Source: Alkalihalobacterium chitinilyticum (GTDB lineage Bacteria > Bacillota > Bacilli > Bacillales > Bacillaceae_F). From it: DNA of 64,000 nt. Position numbers and translations under genes: made by a program. Shown one piece after another: positions 35,100 to 45,127 of this stretch. The notes under the pieces were generated by a model. The model had not been told where the DNA came from and ran no database searches. It saw nothing but the letters and a program-made list of their open reading frames with translations. How positions within the stretch are numbered: the first letter of the stretch is position 1; every line of letters begins with the position of its first letter. The stretch spans positions 62,001 to 126,000 of the forward strand of contig NZ_JAOTPO010000001.1 of the NCBI RefSeq assembly GCF_029028005.1. Reading direction: 5' to 3'.

Positions 35100-36236
35100 C
35101 TAATCCTTGCTATCTTTTTTTAATACTGCTTCCGTCATTTGTTTCCAAACAGACCCTTTTGCTTCCTCCCCTTTTTCAATTCGCTCGATAGCCATATTAA
35201 TTTGCATACTGACTTCAAATTCACTGTCATTTTTAGCCTCCTTCAATGCAGGAAGGACCTGCTCATCGCCAACTTCATAAAGGAACATCGCAGCACGCCA
35301 ACGAACAAGCTTACTTTCATCTTTTAAGGCTTCAACCATAGCCGGGATCGCCTCTTTATTACCAATATCTGATAAACAATCGCCTGCCGTTCTTCTTACG
35401 GTAACCGACTTATCGTTTAACGCTTTATATAAGTATTGAAGCGCCGTATCTTCAAGCATTCCTAAATATACAGTTGCTTGTCTGCGAATGGAGGCTTTCT
35501 CATCTTCTAATGCTTTTAATAAGATGGGAAGATCTTCTTCTGTGGGATTCATTCGGTCAAGAGCCTCATACCTTTTTTTCCAGTCGGGGTTATCTAACAT
35601 CTCCAATGTTACTTTCTTATAAAGATTTTGCTTATCCACTTGTTTCGACGAACTTTCTCCATTTAATAGCTGGTTAATTCGGTCCTCTGAGTAGGCTGCT
35701 TCAATCTCTTCCGCAACGGTGTTAGCAACTTCTTCTAACTCACCATACCTCACATCTTGCTCTACCCATTTTCGTTCTAATACAACATTATCGTTGTCTG
35801 ATTGAACTTTTTGTAATGCAGCCATAAACCGCTCAGGCAAACCAACACGTACTTCACGCTCTCCATCCGTTACTTTCACTTGCATTGGAATTTGTTTAAA
35901 CAATTGAAGCTGTACTCGAACTTCTCCAAATGACTGCTCATTATTTTGTAGAACTTGACCTTCATTCTCATTTACCGGTGCTTCTCCAAAAATTTCTCGA
36001 ACTTTTGGCAAGATGACTTTCCAGTCAAATTTGGCATTTCTCTCTAGCGCAATAAAATCAGCAACGTGGTAAACCCCTTTGATCCCTTCAACCGTAAACA
36101 GTTGTTCAATGAATTCAGGTGCTTCATTTGCATTTTCCTTTGTGTAATTATTACGTTTACCTGCTGCCAACGTTTCAGATAGTATTAACTTCATTGTATT
36201 TGGACTCGGAGTCGGTTCAATTGTTTTTATGTACAT
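35100..36236 (-). CDS. Nfu_N-HEAT protein, YpgR/CvfC family
   Basis: A 378-residue two-part protein. The N-terminal 85 residues fit the Nfu/NifU N-terminal scaffold domain (IKTIEPTPSPNTMKLILSE...FIEQLFTVEGIKGVYHVADFIAL). The C-terminal 150 residues are HEAT repeats (YKALNDKSVTVRRTAGDCL and similar units). It matches the CvfC/YpgR architecture, named conserved virulence factor C in Staphylococcus. I set ATG 36236, 9 bases after AAGG. Neighbours in the same direction are bacilliredoxin and thioredoxin-fold genes. Confidence 0.9.
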   Translation of the reverse strand: MYIKTIEPTPSPNTMKLILSETLAAGKRNNYTKENANEAPEFIEQLFTVEGIKGVYHVADFIALERNAKFDWKVILPKVREIFGEAPVNENEGQVLQNNEQSFGEVRVQLQLFKQIPMQVKVTDGEREVRVGLPERFMAALQKVQSDNDNVVLERKWVEQDVRYGELEEVANTVAEEIEAAYSEDRINQLLNGESSSKQVDKQNLYKKVTLEMLDNPDWKKRYEALDRMNPTEEDLPILLKALEDEKASIRRQATVYLGMLEDTALQYLYKALNDKSVTVRRTAGDCLSDIGNKEAIPAMVEALKDESKLVRWRAAMFLYEVGDEQVLPALKEAKNDSEFEVSMQINMAIERIEKGEEAKGSVWKQMTEAVLKKDSKD

Positions 36237-36383
36237 ATTCATCATCCTTCCACTGTCTTTTTTTATTTATTATTATGCTAACATATCACTTCATTTAGTT
36301 CTAAATATGTGCTTATGAATGAATGATATAGGTTTTTATGTATAAATAGAGGCTGTGTCAATAGAGACTCTATTAACACAGCC

Positions 36384-36800
36384 TTATATTACTTTTGCAA
36401 GTCCATTCATTATTTCAATGAAAGTTGCTCGTTCACCAAACGTCTCTCGTACGACGAGTTCCTCATCTAGTATGATCGTAGTAGGTACACCTTTACATTC
36501 AAACAAATCATAAATTTTTGTACCTTCATCTAATAATACAGGGAATTGAAACTGATTTTGTTCCATGTACTTAATTCCGTCCAGTTTATTTCCTTCTCGA
36601 CCTACGACATTGATCGTAATAAAACCTAATTCACTTTTGTCCATTTGCTGATACAGCTGATGTTTTCGGACAAGATCCCGCTGTGAGTCAGGACACCAAG
36701 ACGCCCAAAATGTAATTATACATGGTTTACCTCTATATTCTGATAAACTGACTTCACGACTTTCTTGAATGTCGAATAATCGAATACTTGAAATATCCAT
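36384..36800 (-). CDS. TlpA-like thioredoxin-fold protein with CPDS motif
   Basis: A 138-residue TlpA/ResA-type domain without a signal peptide. The active site reads FWASWCPDSQ, so the usual resolving Cys is Ser: a monothiol site. Cis-proline loop is CKGVPTTIIL, and an extra Cys sits in FECKG. The gene begins 9 bases after the bacilliredoxin stop but has no SD, so coupling or a mis-set start is likely. No in-frame start with a better SD is visible. Confidence 0.82.
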   Translation of the reverse strand: MDISSIRLFDIQESREVSLSEYRGKPCIITFWASWCPDSQRDLVRKHQLYQQMDKSELGFITINVVGREGNKLDGIKYMEQNQFQFPVLLDEGTKIYDLFECKGVPTTIILDEELVVRETFGERATFIEIMNGLAKVI

Positions 36801-36809
36801 AGAAAAATT

Positions 36810-37241
36810 CTAGCAGTGAATATTAAATGCAGACGTGAGATTATTAACGATACTTTCAACGGATTGATCTTCAATTTGCTCTCTCGGAATGAAATGTACG
36901 ATTTCCTTCCCTTTAAAAAGAGCCATTGACGGTGAAGATGGTTCATATCCTGTAATATATTCACGCAGTTTTGCAGTTGCGTCACGGTCTTGTCCAGCAA
37001 AGACTGTTACGATGTGATCTGGTTTCTTTTCATTATTTTGAGAAACAACAGCTGCCGGACGAGCTAGTCCAGCTGCACAGCCACAAACCGAGTTAATAAC
37101 AACGAGTGTTGTTCCTTCTACGGTTTCCATGAAATTTTCGACTTCCTCTACAGTAGTTAGTTCTGTAAAACCAGCATTTGTTAGTTCTGCACGCATGGGC
37201 TGTACAACTTGACGCATATATTCTTCATAAGACATTGACAT
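36810..37241 (-). CDS. brxA: Bacilliredoxin (BrxA/BrxB family)
   Basis: A 143-residue thioredoxin-like protein with the CGC active site (NSVCGCAAGLARPAA) that removes bacillithiol from S-bacillithiolated proteins. Length equals B. subtilis BrxA/YphP and BrxB/YqiW. The conserved C-terminal region (PSSPSMALFKGKEIVHFIPREQIE) is intact. ATG 37241 has AAGGGG upstream; a longer start at 37262 lacks an SD. The brxA name rests on its neighbour YpgR, as in the ypgR-yphP region; brxB cannot be excluded. Confidence 0.93.
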   Translation of the reverse strand: MSMSYEEYMRQVVQPMRAELTNAGFTELTTVEEVENFMETVEGTTLVVINSVCGCAAGLARPAAVVSQNNEKKPDHIVTVFAGQDRDATAKLREYITGYEPSSPSMALFKGKEIVHFIPREQIEDQSVESIVNNLTSAFNIHC

Positions 37242-37417
37242 ATTTCTTTTCCCCTTCCACAATCTAATGTTTAAAAGCTATTTCAAAAGGTTGTACTCAT
37301 TTGTTATTAGGACCCCAGCAAAGAGCAACATTTAGAAAAGAGCCTTTTAATAAACCTTTCCATTACATACAAACTCATCATACTATAGTGAAAACATTTG
37401 AATCAAATATTAACGTA

Positions 37418-37729
37418 CTAGTACGGTTCAAGAATTTTATCGAGATATTCGATTGAACGAAATGCATAAATTTCTTCAACAATTTCTCCATGCTTCATAA
37501 TTAATAATAAAGGTACACTTTTAATTTTTAATGACTGTGCAACATCAGGAACTGCATTAATATTACACTTACTAATTTGTAAAGTTGGGTATATCTCAGT
37601 TGTAATCACTTCTAACATTTTTGTCGCTAACTTACACGTTCCGCAAAAAGGAGAATAAAAGTAAACTAAAGATACTCCTACTTGACTTCCTAACATTTGA
37701 ATTAGCTGCTGTCTCGATATTTCTTTCAT
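37418..37729 (-). CDS. yusE: Thioredoxin-family protein, YusE-like
   Basis: A 103-residue cytoplasmic thioredoxin fold with CGTC active site (SPFCGTCKLATKML) and cis-Pro in KSVPLLLI. The block FYSPFCGTCKLA is close to the YusE/YtpP type. AGGTGG four bases before ATG. It starts 13 bases after the SLC13 permease stop, so the two likely form an operon. Confidence 0.88.
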   Translation of the reverse strand: MKEISRQQLIQMLGSQVGVSLVYFYSPFCGTCKLATKMLEVITTEIYPTLQISKCNINAVPDVAQSLKIKSVPLLLIMKHGEIVEEIYAFRSIEYLDKILEPY

Positions 37730-37742
37730 AAAACCACCTCAA

Positions 37743-39605
37743 TCAAAATGGGAAGAAAAAAGGGATAGCAAACAACATAACGATAAATAAAAGCAGTTGA
37801 AGCGGTACACCAATTTTAACAAAATCACTAAACTTATATCCCCCGGCTGTCATAACGAGAGCATTGGTTGGTGAAGCCACCGGTGTGGCAAATGCCATAC
37901 TAGCAGCAATACTTACAGATAATAGTAATGGATAAGGACTAACTCCCATATTGACCGCCGCCGTTACAGCAATTGGAGCAAACAAAACCGCTGTGGCTGT
38001 ATTTGAAATAAACTGACTAAAGAACATAGTCGCTAAATAAAAACCTGCCAATACAGCAAGTGGACCATACCCGCCTAAAACTGACACCAGCCCATCAGCC
38101 AAGAATTGTACTCCACCAGTATTCTCAAGAGCTGTTGCCATTGGCAGCATCGCAGCAATTAAAATGACGCTTTCCCAATTAATTCTTCCATATGCATCGT
38201 CCATATTACGTAAACAACCAGTAATGACCATTAATACTGCAGCAATAATAACCGCCGTAACAGCAGGTACAATCTCAAATGTCATTAAGATTAACATCAT
38301 TAGCATTATAGCCCCTGCAATGGGAGCTTTTCCACTAGCGGCTGCCATACTCGCTTGTTCTTGCGGCTGTCCAACTACAACCACATCTTGTGTCTCTTTC
38401 GCTAACAATTCAATATCAGGCCATGCTCCTTGAACGAGGAGAGCATCTCCAAAACGAAGCTTTACATTCGACATATTATCTAGTACATACTGACCTTTTC
38501 GATTAATCCCGATAATGTTTAAGTTATACTTTTCTCTAAATGATAATTTTTGTATTGTCGAATTAATAAGCCTAGAGTGTGGTGTTAAAAGAACTTCAGC
38601 AATTCCTAATTCTCTAGAAACCAGTTTTTCTGCGTCTGTTGAACTCTCTGTGGTTAACTTCAATCCATAGTCTTTACATAATTTTTCTATATTTTCTTGA
38701 GCCCCTTGCAGATATAAAATATCTTGTTCGTGAATGATGCTCTTTGGGCCTGCCATTTCATGATAAGTCACGGGCAAGATCTTTGTTCCTTCTTTTGATT
38801 TTCTTTGAATTTTTAATACGCATAGTTGATAGTTAGCAGGAAGTCTAATATCTGCTAATTTTTGATTTGCCATAGGACACCCTTGCAAAACTCTCACCGT
38901 GTATAACTTATCAGTAATTTGATAGTTTTTTGCCATCTCCGTGACGCTTATCGTGCCATCTCGCCGTTCTCTATTAAATTGACTATCTTTTGGTAACAAG
39001 AAAGGGCCGAAAAAAACAAGAAAAATAATCCCGGTTATAAAAGCGACGAGTCCCAATGGTGTAAAATCAAAAAAAGATAACCGTTCATACCCATAATCGG
39101 CTAACATTTGACTTACAATTAAGTTAGGCGGTGTACCGATCAAGGTCAGAACACCTCCTAGACTGCTGGCAAATGCTAGTGGAATTAGAAATTTGGCAGG
39201 ACTCTTTTTCATGCTCATCGCCAAACTCACAACTACTGGTAATAAAACAGCAACTGTCCCTGTATTACTCATAAATCCGCTTAAGACACCTACAATGATC
39301 ATTAGTAAAATTAGAAGCCTCAGTTCACTGTTCTTTGAAGCTTTCATTAATATTTGTCCTGCCTGACTTGCGAGACCTGTTCGGAAAATTCCGCCGCCTA
39401 CAATAAAAAGACCTGCAATCATAATAACCACTGAATTTGAAAATCCATTCAGTGCATCCTGTGTTGAAATGATCCCGGTTAATACGAGGGTTAACAACGA
39501 TAATAAAGCCACAAGGTCGGTACGAATATTTCCTATCATAAAAAACACGGTTGTAACCGCTAATATTGTAAAAGTTAGAATTAATTCCGGCTCCACCTGC
39601 GCCAC
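37743..39605 (-). CDS. SLC13-family permease with two RCK_C (TrkA_C) domains
   Basis: A 620-residue transporter of the divalent-anion/sodium symporter (DASS) type. N-terminal TM block carries SNTGTVAVLLPVV and IGTPPNLIVSQML; the second TM block carries SNTATAVLFAPIAVTAA. Residues about 215-400 hold two TrkA_C/RCK_C domains (DKLYTVRVLQG and FREKYNLNIIG segments), as in regulated sulfate or dicarboxylate permeases. Start GTG 39605 or in-frame GTG 39596 (better SD GAGGTG). Substrate unknown. Confidence 0.92.
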   Translation of the reverse strand: MAQVEPELILTFTILAVTTVFFMIGNIRTDLVALLSLLTLVLTGIISTQDALNGFSNSVVIMIAGLFIVGGGIFRTGLASQAGQILMKASKNSELRLLILLMIIVGVLSGFMSNTGTVAVLLPVVVSLAMSMKKSPAKFLIPLAFASSLGGVLTLIGTPPNLIVSQMLADYGYERLSFFDFTPLGLVAFITGIIFLVFFGPFLLPKDSQFNRERRDGTISVTEMAKNYQITDKLYTVRVLQGCPMANQKLADIRLPANYQLCVLKIQRKSKEGTKILPVTYHEMAGPKSIIHEQDILYLQGAQENIEKLCKDYGLKLTTESSTDAEKLVSRELGIAEVLLTPHSRLINSTIQKLSFREKYNLNIIGINRKGQYVLDNMSNVKLRFGDALLVQGAWPDIELLAKETQDVVVVGQPQEQASMAAASGKAPIAGAIMLMMLILMTFEIVPAVTAVIIAAVLMVITGCLRNMDDAYGRINWESVILIAAMLPMATALENTGGVQFLADGLVSVLGGYGPLAVLAGFYLATMFFSQFISNTATAVLFAPIAVTAAVNMGVSPYPLLLSVSIAASMAFATPVASPTNALVMTAGGYKFSDFVKIGVPLQLLLFIVMLFAIPFFFPF

Positions 39606-39620
39606 CTCGAAAAAAGAATG

Positions 39621-39660
39621 GAGCCTGACTTAATTAATAATTCAGCTTTAAGTCAAGCTC
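39621..39660 (-). terminator. Hairpin after the aminotransferase gene
   Basis: GAGCCTGACTTAA / TTAAGTCAAGCTC with one bulge; minus-strand reading followed by CATTCTTTTTT. Modest quality. Confidence 0.55.
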
Positions 39661-39736
39661 AAATAAAAAGTTCCTCTATGCAGTGTTTTTTCAATGGAGT
39701 ATAAAATATTGCCTTTAATTTAGAACATTGTATTCA

Positions 39737-40921
39737 TCAAACGAGTACACATTTCTTTAATACTTCATTCGCTTTTGAAAGTGCTGCCCCTTGTTCAATG
39801 GAAGCCCCTTCTTCTAAAAGAATGTCTTCTAAAGCACTAAGCATTAACGTGACATTCTGTTGTCTGGCGTTATAGCCCATCAATCCAATTCTCCAGACCT
39901 TTCCTTTTAACTCTCCTAAGCCACCGCCAATTTCAAGATCATATTTTTCTAACAGGCGACTTCTTACCTTTGCATCATTCACACCTTCTGGAATACAAAC
40001 TGAAGTTAATTGATGAAGTCGATGTTCTTTATTAACTAACAGTTTAAGTCCCATCGCTTCTAACCCCTGTTGAAGAGCTTCTCCATACAACGCATGACGA
40101 GCATAGACATTCTCTACACCTTCATTAACAATTAACCGCAATGACTCACGTAATGAATAAGCCATCGTTATCGGAGCTGTGTGATGATAGGAACGTTCTT
40201 CTCCCCAATAGCTGACGATCATAGACAAATCTAAATACCAGCTTTGTACTTTCGATTTGCGGTTATTCATCACTTCAACAGCACGGTCACTCATTGTTAC
40301 AGGTGCTAACCCAGGAGGTGCACTTAAACACTTCTGTGTCCCGCTATAAGCTGCATCAATTTTTAACTTATCAATTTCAGTTGGACAGCCGCCAAGTGAT
40401 GTAACCATATCACACACAAGTAAAGCGTCCGTATTATGTACAATTTCACTTATCTTCTCTAGTGGCTGCCTAACCCCAGTTGATGTCTCAGCATGGACGA
40501 CCGCGACTAATTTTGCATCGGGGTGAGAATCTAAAGCTTCTTTTACCTTTTGAGGCTCAATAATTTCTCCCCATGGCGCACTTATTTGCACAACAGTTGC
40601 ACCGCATCGCTCAGCAACATCAACCATACGTGTTCCAAATAAACCATTAACGCCAACTATCACCTTATCTCCTGGCTCAACCAAATTGACAAAAACAGTC
40701 TCCATTCCTGCACTGCCTGTTCCACTCATCGCAATTGTTAATTTATTCTCCGTTTGATAAACTTTTCTCAATAAATCCATCGTCTCATTCATAATCGTTA
40801 AAAACGCAGGATCAAGATGTCCTAACAATGGAGTAGACATGGCACGTAAAACGTGTGGATGAACATTACTTGGTCCTGGACCCATTAAAACTCGTTCTGG
40901 GGGTAATAATTCTGCTACCAT
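39737..40921 (-). CDS. Alanine-glyoxylate/serine-pyruvate aminotransferase family
   Basis: A 394-residue PLP enzyme of fold type I, class V. The PLP lysine lies in [12 protein letters not shown]; the [23 protein letters not shown] opening is typical of alanine-glyoxylate and serine-glyoxylate transaminases and the ureidoglycine-glyoxylate enzyme PucG/YurG. Which reaction it carries out cannot be decided here. ATG 40921 has AGGAGTG 8-9 bases upstream; the longer start at 40942 has none. Confidence 0.92.
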   Translation of the reverse strand: MVAELLPPERVLMGPGPSNVHPHVLRAMSTPLLGHLDPAFLTIMNETMDLLRKVYQTENKLTIAMSGTGSAGMETVFVNLVEPGDKVIVGVNGLFGTRMVDVAERCGATVVQISAPWGEIIEPQKVKEALDSHPDAKLVAVVHAETSTGVRQPLEKISEIVHNTDALLVCDMVTSLGGCPTEIDKLKIDAAYSGTQKCLSAPPGLAPVTMSDRAVEVMNNRKSKVQSWYLDLSMIVSYWGEERSYHHTAPITMAYSLRESLRLIVNEGVENVYARHALYGEALQQGLEAMGLKLLVNKEHRLHQLTSVCIPEGVNDAKVRSRLLEKYDLEIGGGLGELKGKVWRIGLMGYNARQQNVTLMLSALEDILLEEGASIEQGAALSKANEVLKKCVLV

Positions 40922-41043
40922 TTGTTTCACACTCCTAAACAATTATTATTACTACTACAATACCATATTTTTAATAATTCTCCTCTTATTTCTTTTTGTA
41001 TATTTTAACCTATAAGAAAGTTAAACTTTCTGGGAGATCGCCC

Positions 41044-41073
41044 ACACATGTAGAAGAAATTTTACATAGCTTA
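41044..41073 (+). promoter_or_regulatory. Sigma-K-like promoter for the yjcZ-type gene
   Basis: CATAGCTTA fits the sigma-K -10 (CATANNNTA), with AC pairs 17-19 bases upstream in CCCACACATG as -35 candidates. It ends about 38 bases before the ATG. Expected for a late mother-cell gene, but the consensus is short, so this is tentative. Confidence 0.4.
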
Positions 41074-41110
41074 TAAATGTAAGATGAATTAATTTAAGGA
41101 GGTGCTTAGA

Positions 41111-41197
41111 ATGGGACACACTTATAGCGGTGGTTTCACTCTAATTGTTGTATTATTCATCTTGTTAATTATCGTTGGTGCAGCTTACACTTGGTAA
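41111..41197 (+). CDS. YjcZ-family sporulation peptide (28 aa)
   Basis: A 28-residue peptide with a Gly-rich start and one hydrophobic helix (GGFTLIVVLFILLIIVGAAY). This is the signature of YjcZ-family peptides found in Bacillus, several of which are spore-associated (SscA is a spore-assembly factor). AAGGAGG precedes ATG, and a sigma-K-like promoter lies upstream. Too short for most automatic annotations. Confidence 0.9.
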   Translation: MGHTYSGGFTLIVVLFILLIIVGAAYTW

Positions 41198-41304
41198 TAA
41201 AAAAGCAACAGTCTTAGTGCTCACAAACTAAGACTTAGCTAAACAATAACCACAGCACTGGCAGCATCTAGATTGCTTCGTGCTCGTTTTTCACTCTCAT
41301 AAAA

Positions 41305-41330
41305 AAAGAGGCTGATTTATCAGCCTCTTT
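41305..41330. terminator. Bidirectional terminator before ytzC
   Basis: AAAGAGGCTGA / TCAGCCTCTTT stem, loop TTTA, flanked by A7 and TTTC; terminates the minus-strand ytzC gene. A weaker hairpin (AGTCTTAGT/ACTAAGACT, 41210-41235) follows the yjcZ-type gene. Confidence 0.9.
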
Positions 41331-41336
41331 TTCTCA

Positions 41337-41606
41337 TTAATAATCTGAACGTTGCAGGATCATTTGATTTTGCATTTGTCGAAGACGTTGTTGTGCTCTA
41401 CCTAACTGGTCCCTTTGTTCGGCCGTTGCACTTCTTGATAACGCCTCAATTTCTTGACTGATTTCCTCTAACTGTTGTTGTGCATTTGTATACTCAGCAA
41501 CATCTCCCTCTTGAACTTGCATACCTACATTCAATTGTTCTTGAGCTTGTTCAATGACCTGATTTGCTTTTAATAAATAGAAATCTACTTGTTGATGTAT
41601 AACCAC
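41337..41606 (-). CDS. ytzC: DUF2524 protein YtzC
   Basis: An 89-residue helical protein. It matches the DUF2524/YtzC pattern: EYTNAQQQLEEISQEIEALSRSATAEQRDQLGRAQQRLR, ending QNQMILQRSDY. Function unknown; conserved among Bacillus. Coiled-coil propensity is high and Gln content is unusual. AGGAGG before ATG. Confidence 0.9.
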   Translation of the reverse strand: MVIHQQVDFYLLKANQVIEQAQEQLNVGMQVQEGDVAEYTNAQQQLEEISQEIEALSRSATAEQRDQLGRAQQRLRQMQNQMILQRSDY

Positions 41607-41710
41607 ACCATTTCCTCCTCTTTACAATCACAGTTCAATGGTATTAATTTGTCTTTTATTGAACTGTTTTATTCCTGAGGATAAACATTTTCTTTTTCTA
41701 TGAATAGGTC

Positions 41711-42640
41711 TTAGCTGCTCTTGCTGCGCAACAATGTATGTATATACGAATCATGAGCAATATAAGTATTTGGAAACACTTCACATGCTTCTGTTTCTAA
41801 TAGATGAGATTTCCCCTCATACCTGGCACTAATATGATTTAAGATAAGCGTCTTCACCTTTGCATTTCTTGCAATTTTAGCAGCGTCATAAGCTGTAGAA
41901 TGACCGTATTGATGAGCCATTTCTTGATTTTCAATACTAAAAGTTGCTTCATGAATAAGTACATCTGCATTTACAGCTAATTTAACAGCTGCTTCACACG
42001 GTTTTGTATCCCCTAATATAGTAACGATTCGACCTGGAACTTCTGGTCCAACAAATTCAGCACCATCAATCCATTCTCCTGTACTTAATTGAATTTTTTC
42101 TTTAGCCTTCACTTTTTTATACAGCGGACCAGGCGTAATTCCTTTCTCTTTTAATTTATCCACTAACAGCTCCCCACTTTGAGCTTTTTCTTCTATTCTA
42201 AAACCATAGCTAGGCATGACATGCTCTAACAATAAGCATTGAACTGAATAGTGTTTATCTTCAAAGATGATTCCTTCTTCTAGCTCCACAACTGATAAAG
42301 GATACAGCAATGTAGTGTTTGAAAGAGAAAGACATTGCTCAATATATGCTTTGATACCCTTTGGACCGTAAATCGTAAGCGGTGTAATTCCCCCTTGAAA
42401 CGATCTGCTTCCAAGCAAACCTGGTAAGCCGAAAATATGATCACCATGAAGGTGGGTAATAAATATTTTTTCAAGCTTACTTAATTTAATGGAAGACCTT
42501 AGAATTTGTTGTTGAGTACCTTCTCCACAATCAACCATCCACACACTTCCGTTGCATTGTAAAAAACGAATGGCCAGTGAACTTACATTTCGTTTTGTTG
42601 ATGGTACCCCAGCTCCTGTTCCTAAGAAATGAAATTCCAA
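41711..42640 (-). CDS. rnz: Ribonuclease Z
   Basis: A 309-residue tRNA 3' endonuclease (ElaC/tRNase Z). Zn-site motif [13 protein letters not shown] (about His63-His68), LGDT, and HEATF plus a C-terminal HISARY. The long insertion near 150-210 is the flexible arm that binds tRNA. It processes tRNA 3' ends lacking encoded CCA. Confidence 0.96.
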   Translation of the reverse strand: MEFHFLGTGAGVPSTKRNVSSLAIRFLQCNGSVWMVDCGEGTQQQILRSSIKLSKLEKIFITHLHGDHIFGLPGLLGSRSFQGGITPLTIYGPKGIKAYIEQCLSLSNTTLLYPLSVVELEEGIIFEDKHYSVQCLLLEHVMPSYGFRIEEKAQSGELLVDKLKEKGITPGPLYKKVKAKEKIQLSTGEWIDGAEFVGPEVPGRIVTILGDTKPCEAAVKLAVNADVLIHEATFSIENQEMAHQYGHSTAYDAAKIARNAKVKTLILNHISARYEGKSHLLETEACEVFPNTYIAHDSYIHTLLRSKSS

Positions 42641-42980
42641 CTAACTTCCCTCCCTCTTTGAAGATCCTTGTTTCCTTTAAGCTCATATCCCAAGGTGTGA
42701 CAGTTCATTTTACAATGTGGATCATCCCGTTTTCAATTGAATACTCAAGGTATTTCTTTATTTTAGTAATAAAGTATCAAGACAAACCTATCCCGTTCTA
42801 TTCATTAGGAACACTCATACAATAGCCCATAAAGTGTCATTTTCATAAACTTTATATCGAATAGTTTTACGAGTCTACATATGAAAATGATGATGTTCGT
42901 GGGTGAATTTTTGTCATCATTCATTACATCAGTGAAGAAACATTCGGGCATGGAATGTAAAAAAACAGCTTAGGAGGACG
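42641..42980. other. Intergenic region, no gene seen
   Basis: A 340-base region between divergent rnz and the NlpC/P60 gene. No hairpin with a T-tract, no ORF with SD. It must hold the cell-wall hydrolase promoter. Confidence 0.55.
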
Positions 42981-44261
42981 ATGATGACTCTTTTTCAATA
43001 TTCGACGGGAACTCTTTTAGCATCCTCAGTTATTTTAAGTTCATTGATGAATGTAGGTGCAAGTGAATTAGAAGTTAGTGAACGAACATTAACATCTACT
43101 GAACCAAAAGCAGACTCAGAAGTGAATAAGTACGAACCGTATTCAACAATAAGTTTTGGCAAAGGGGGAGCAGCTGTATCCCAGTTGCAAATGTTCTTAG
43201 CTACTTTTAAGTACTATAACGGGAAAATGGATGGATTATATGGAATGCTTACGAAACAAGCAGTAAGAGACTATCAAAGATCTCACTCGCTAAAACCTGA
43301 TGGAATTGCAGGAAAGAAGACATTAAATCATCTTTATCATGAGCATACAGATGTATTTCATACGATAAGTCAAAAAAAAATGAGTGAAATTGTGCATTAC
43401 CAAGAAGATAAAAATGATACAACTTCTGTACTTCTTTCCGCCGCACCAGCTGAAACGTTAACGAAAATAACGGAACTCTCTTCAGATCTTTTATTGAAGG
43501 TCGGAGATAAAGGAAAAGCTGTCACCTTAATTCAACAAAAGCTTCAAGATTTAGGGTATTATAAACATATAGATGGAATATATGGACCGCAGACAAAAAC
43601 TGCAATCATCAACTACCAAAAGGCTCATCAACTCAATGTTGATGGGATAGCAGGACCTCAAACTATTCAACATATGACTAGTGATAGTAAAAAGAAGACG
43701 TATACAGATTACAGAAAAACTAAAGATCAAAGAGCTCCACAAAATATTGAACAAGAACGAGCAGTTGTTACTTCTGAAACTTCAATTACACATATAGAAA
43801 ACACCGTTGCTTCCAATAACAGTACAGCTGATGTCACAGAAGAGGCTGAGGACTCATCTGCTAAGAAACCTGAACCAGTTGAGGAGACTGTTTCAACACC
43901 TGTAGCCAATTCGTCGGTTATCTCCACTGCAAAATCCTTAATAGGAACTCCTTATAAATGGGGTGGAACGACAAGGTCTGGTTTTGACTGCAGCGGGTTT
44001 TTACAATATGTCTATAAACAACATGGAAGGTCGATCCCAAGGAACACATCATCTATTTGGGGATCGAGTACTGCTACCACTAACCCGCAACCTGGTGACC
44101 TTGTCTTTTTTACAACGTATCAGTCAGGACCATCACACGTAGGAATTTATCTCGGTAACCGTCAATTTATTCATGCAGGTTCATCAACTGGGGTAACAAT
44201 CAGTAGTATTGATGGTTCATACTGGAACTCCCGTTATCTTGGAGCAAGAACATTAAATTAA
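42981..44261 (+). CDS. Secreted NlpC/P60 hydrolase with two peptidoglycan-binding domains
   Basis: A 426-residue secreted protein. It has a signal peptide (to about 28), two PG_binding_1 domains (about 60-110 and 175-225; both with DGIYG/DGLYG and GPQTKTAI-type repeats), a Thr/Glu/Asn-rich linker (about 245-310), and a C-terminal NlpC/P60 domain with catalytic FDCSGFLQ (Cys), SHVGIY (His) and a third His in QFIHAG. D,L-endopeptidase on cell-wall peptides. AGGAGGACG before ATG-ATG. Confidence 0.95.
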   Translation: MMTLFQYSTGTLLASSVILSSLMNVGASELEVSERTLTSTEPKADSEVNKYEPYSTISFGKGGAAVSQLQMFLATFKYYNGKMDGLYGMLTKQAVRDYQRSHSLKPDGIAGKKTLNHLYHEHTDVFHTISQKKMSEIVHYQEDKNDTTSVLLSAAPAETLTKITELSSDLLLKVGDKGKAVTLIQQKLQDLGYYKHIDGIYGPQTKTAIINYQKAHQLNVDGIAGPQTIQHMTSDSKKKTYTDYRKTKDQRAPQNIEQERAVVTSETSITHIENTVASNNSTADVTEEAEDSSAKKPEPVEETVSTPVANSSVISTAKSLIGTPYKWGGTTRSGFDCSGFLQYVYKQHGRSIPRNTSSIWGSSTATTNPQPGDLVFFTTYQSGPSHVGIYLGNRQFIHAGSSTGVTISSIDGSYWNSRYLGARTLN

Positions 44262-44300
44262 AATGAACGTTTACTGAAAAATTTATAATCTTAGCGTACA

Positions 44301-44339
44301 AAAAGCGGAAAGGTGAAAAAACATCACCTTTCCGCTTTT
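44301..44339. terminator. Bidirectional terminator
   Basis: Sixteen-base perfect stem AAAAGCGGAAAGGTGA / TCACCTTTCCGCTTTT, 7-base loop, between convergent genes. Confidence 0.95.
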
Positions 44340-44350
44340 TTATTTCCAGT

Positions 44351-44986
44351 CTATTTTTGAACTTGTGTTGACACAGCCTGGAATTGTGCCTCTTCCTCTT
44401 GAACTTGCTTTTCATTAATAGGGCTCTTTTTATATCGCCCAATAATTGAACTTGCAATAAAAATAGCAGCTACTGAAAGTAATGCGTTTGACCAACCGAC
44501 TAATACTCCAGCTAAGAAGATAATTAAGAAATCACTTGCAAAAATAGTAATACCACGGTTAATTTTAAACTTTTGATCTAAGTATAACGCTAAGATGTGA
44601 ATACCGCCGAGTGAAGACCCATTATTTAAAACAAGCGTCACACCGATTCCAATAAATAGTCCTGCAACAATCGTTGCAAGCCAATCAGGAAAAGGAGTCA
44701 CTTGAAAAACCTGAAACCATTCACTAATAAAAGAAATTGCAGTAATGGAAACAAGACTGGAAATTGTAAACCTCATTCCTAGCTTTTGAATGGAGATGAT
44801 AAAAAACGGCAAGTTTACTAGAAAGAATAAAATTCCCCAAGACCAATTCGTTAGAAAGTCTAATATGGTAGCAACTCCTGCAGTACCTCCAAAAGTGAAA
44901 TGATGGATGGCCAATATCCTTAAACCTAATGATGTTATTAGTAATCCGACTATAATAAATAACCAACGAGTTATCAAATGATTCAA
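44351..44986 (-). CDS. YitT-family membrane protein
   Basis: A 211-residue integral membrane protein with five or so TM helices and the YitT pattern (TFGGTAGVATILD and NNGSSLGGIHILALYL). It lacks the C-terminal DUF2179 domain present in most YitT proteins. Function unknown. A 107-aa shadow ORF in another frame is rejected. Confidence 0.88.
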   Translation of the reverse strand: MNHLITRWLFIIVGLLITSLGLRILAIHHFTFGGTAGVATILDFLTNWSWGILFFLVNLPFFIISIQKLGMRFTISSLVSITAISFISEWFQVFQVTPFPDWLATIVAGLFIGIGVTLVLNNGSSLGGIHILALYLDQKFKINRGITIFASDFLIIFLAGVLVGWSNALLSVAAIFIASSIIGRYKKSPINEKQVQEEEAQFQAVSTQVQK

Positions 44987-45127
44987 TGAAATTCTCTCCT
45001 CCTATGTATCTCATATTAACAATACGCAAATCTACTAAACTTTTCAATGCATATTGATGAATATTTATAAATCGAAATTTTCTAATTAATTACAGTTTTT
45101 TGACTAAGTTGTGAAAATTAATGAAGG

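Noticed and set aside
36716-37000. 94-aa minus-strand ORF
   Set aside because: Frame-shifted shadow of bacilliredoxin and the TlpA-like gene.
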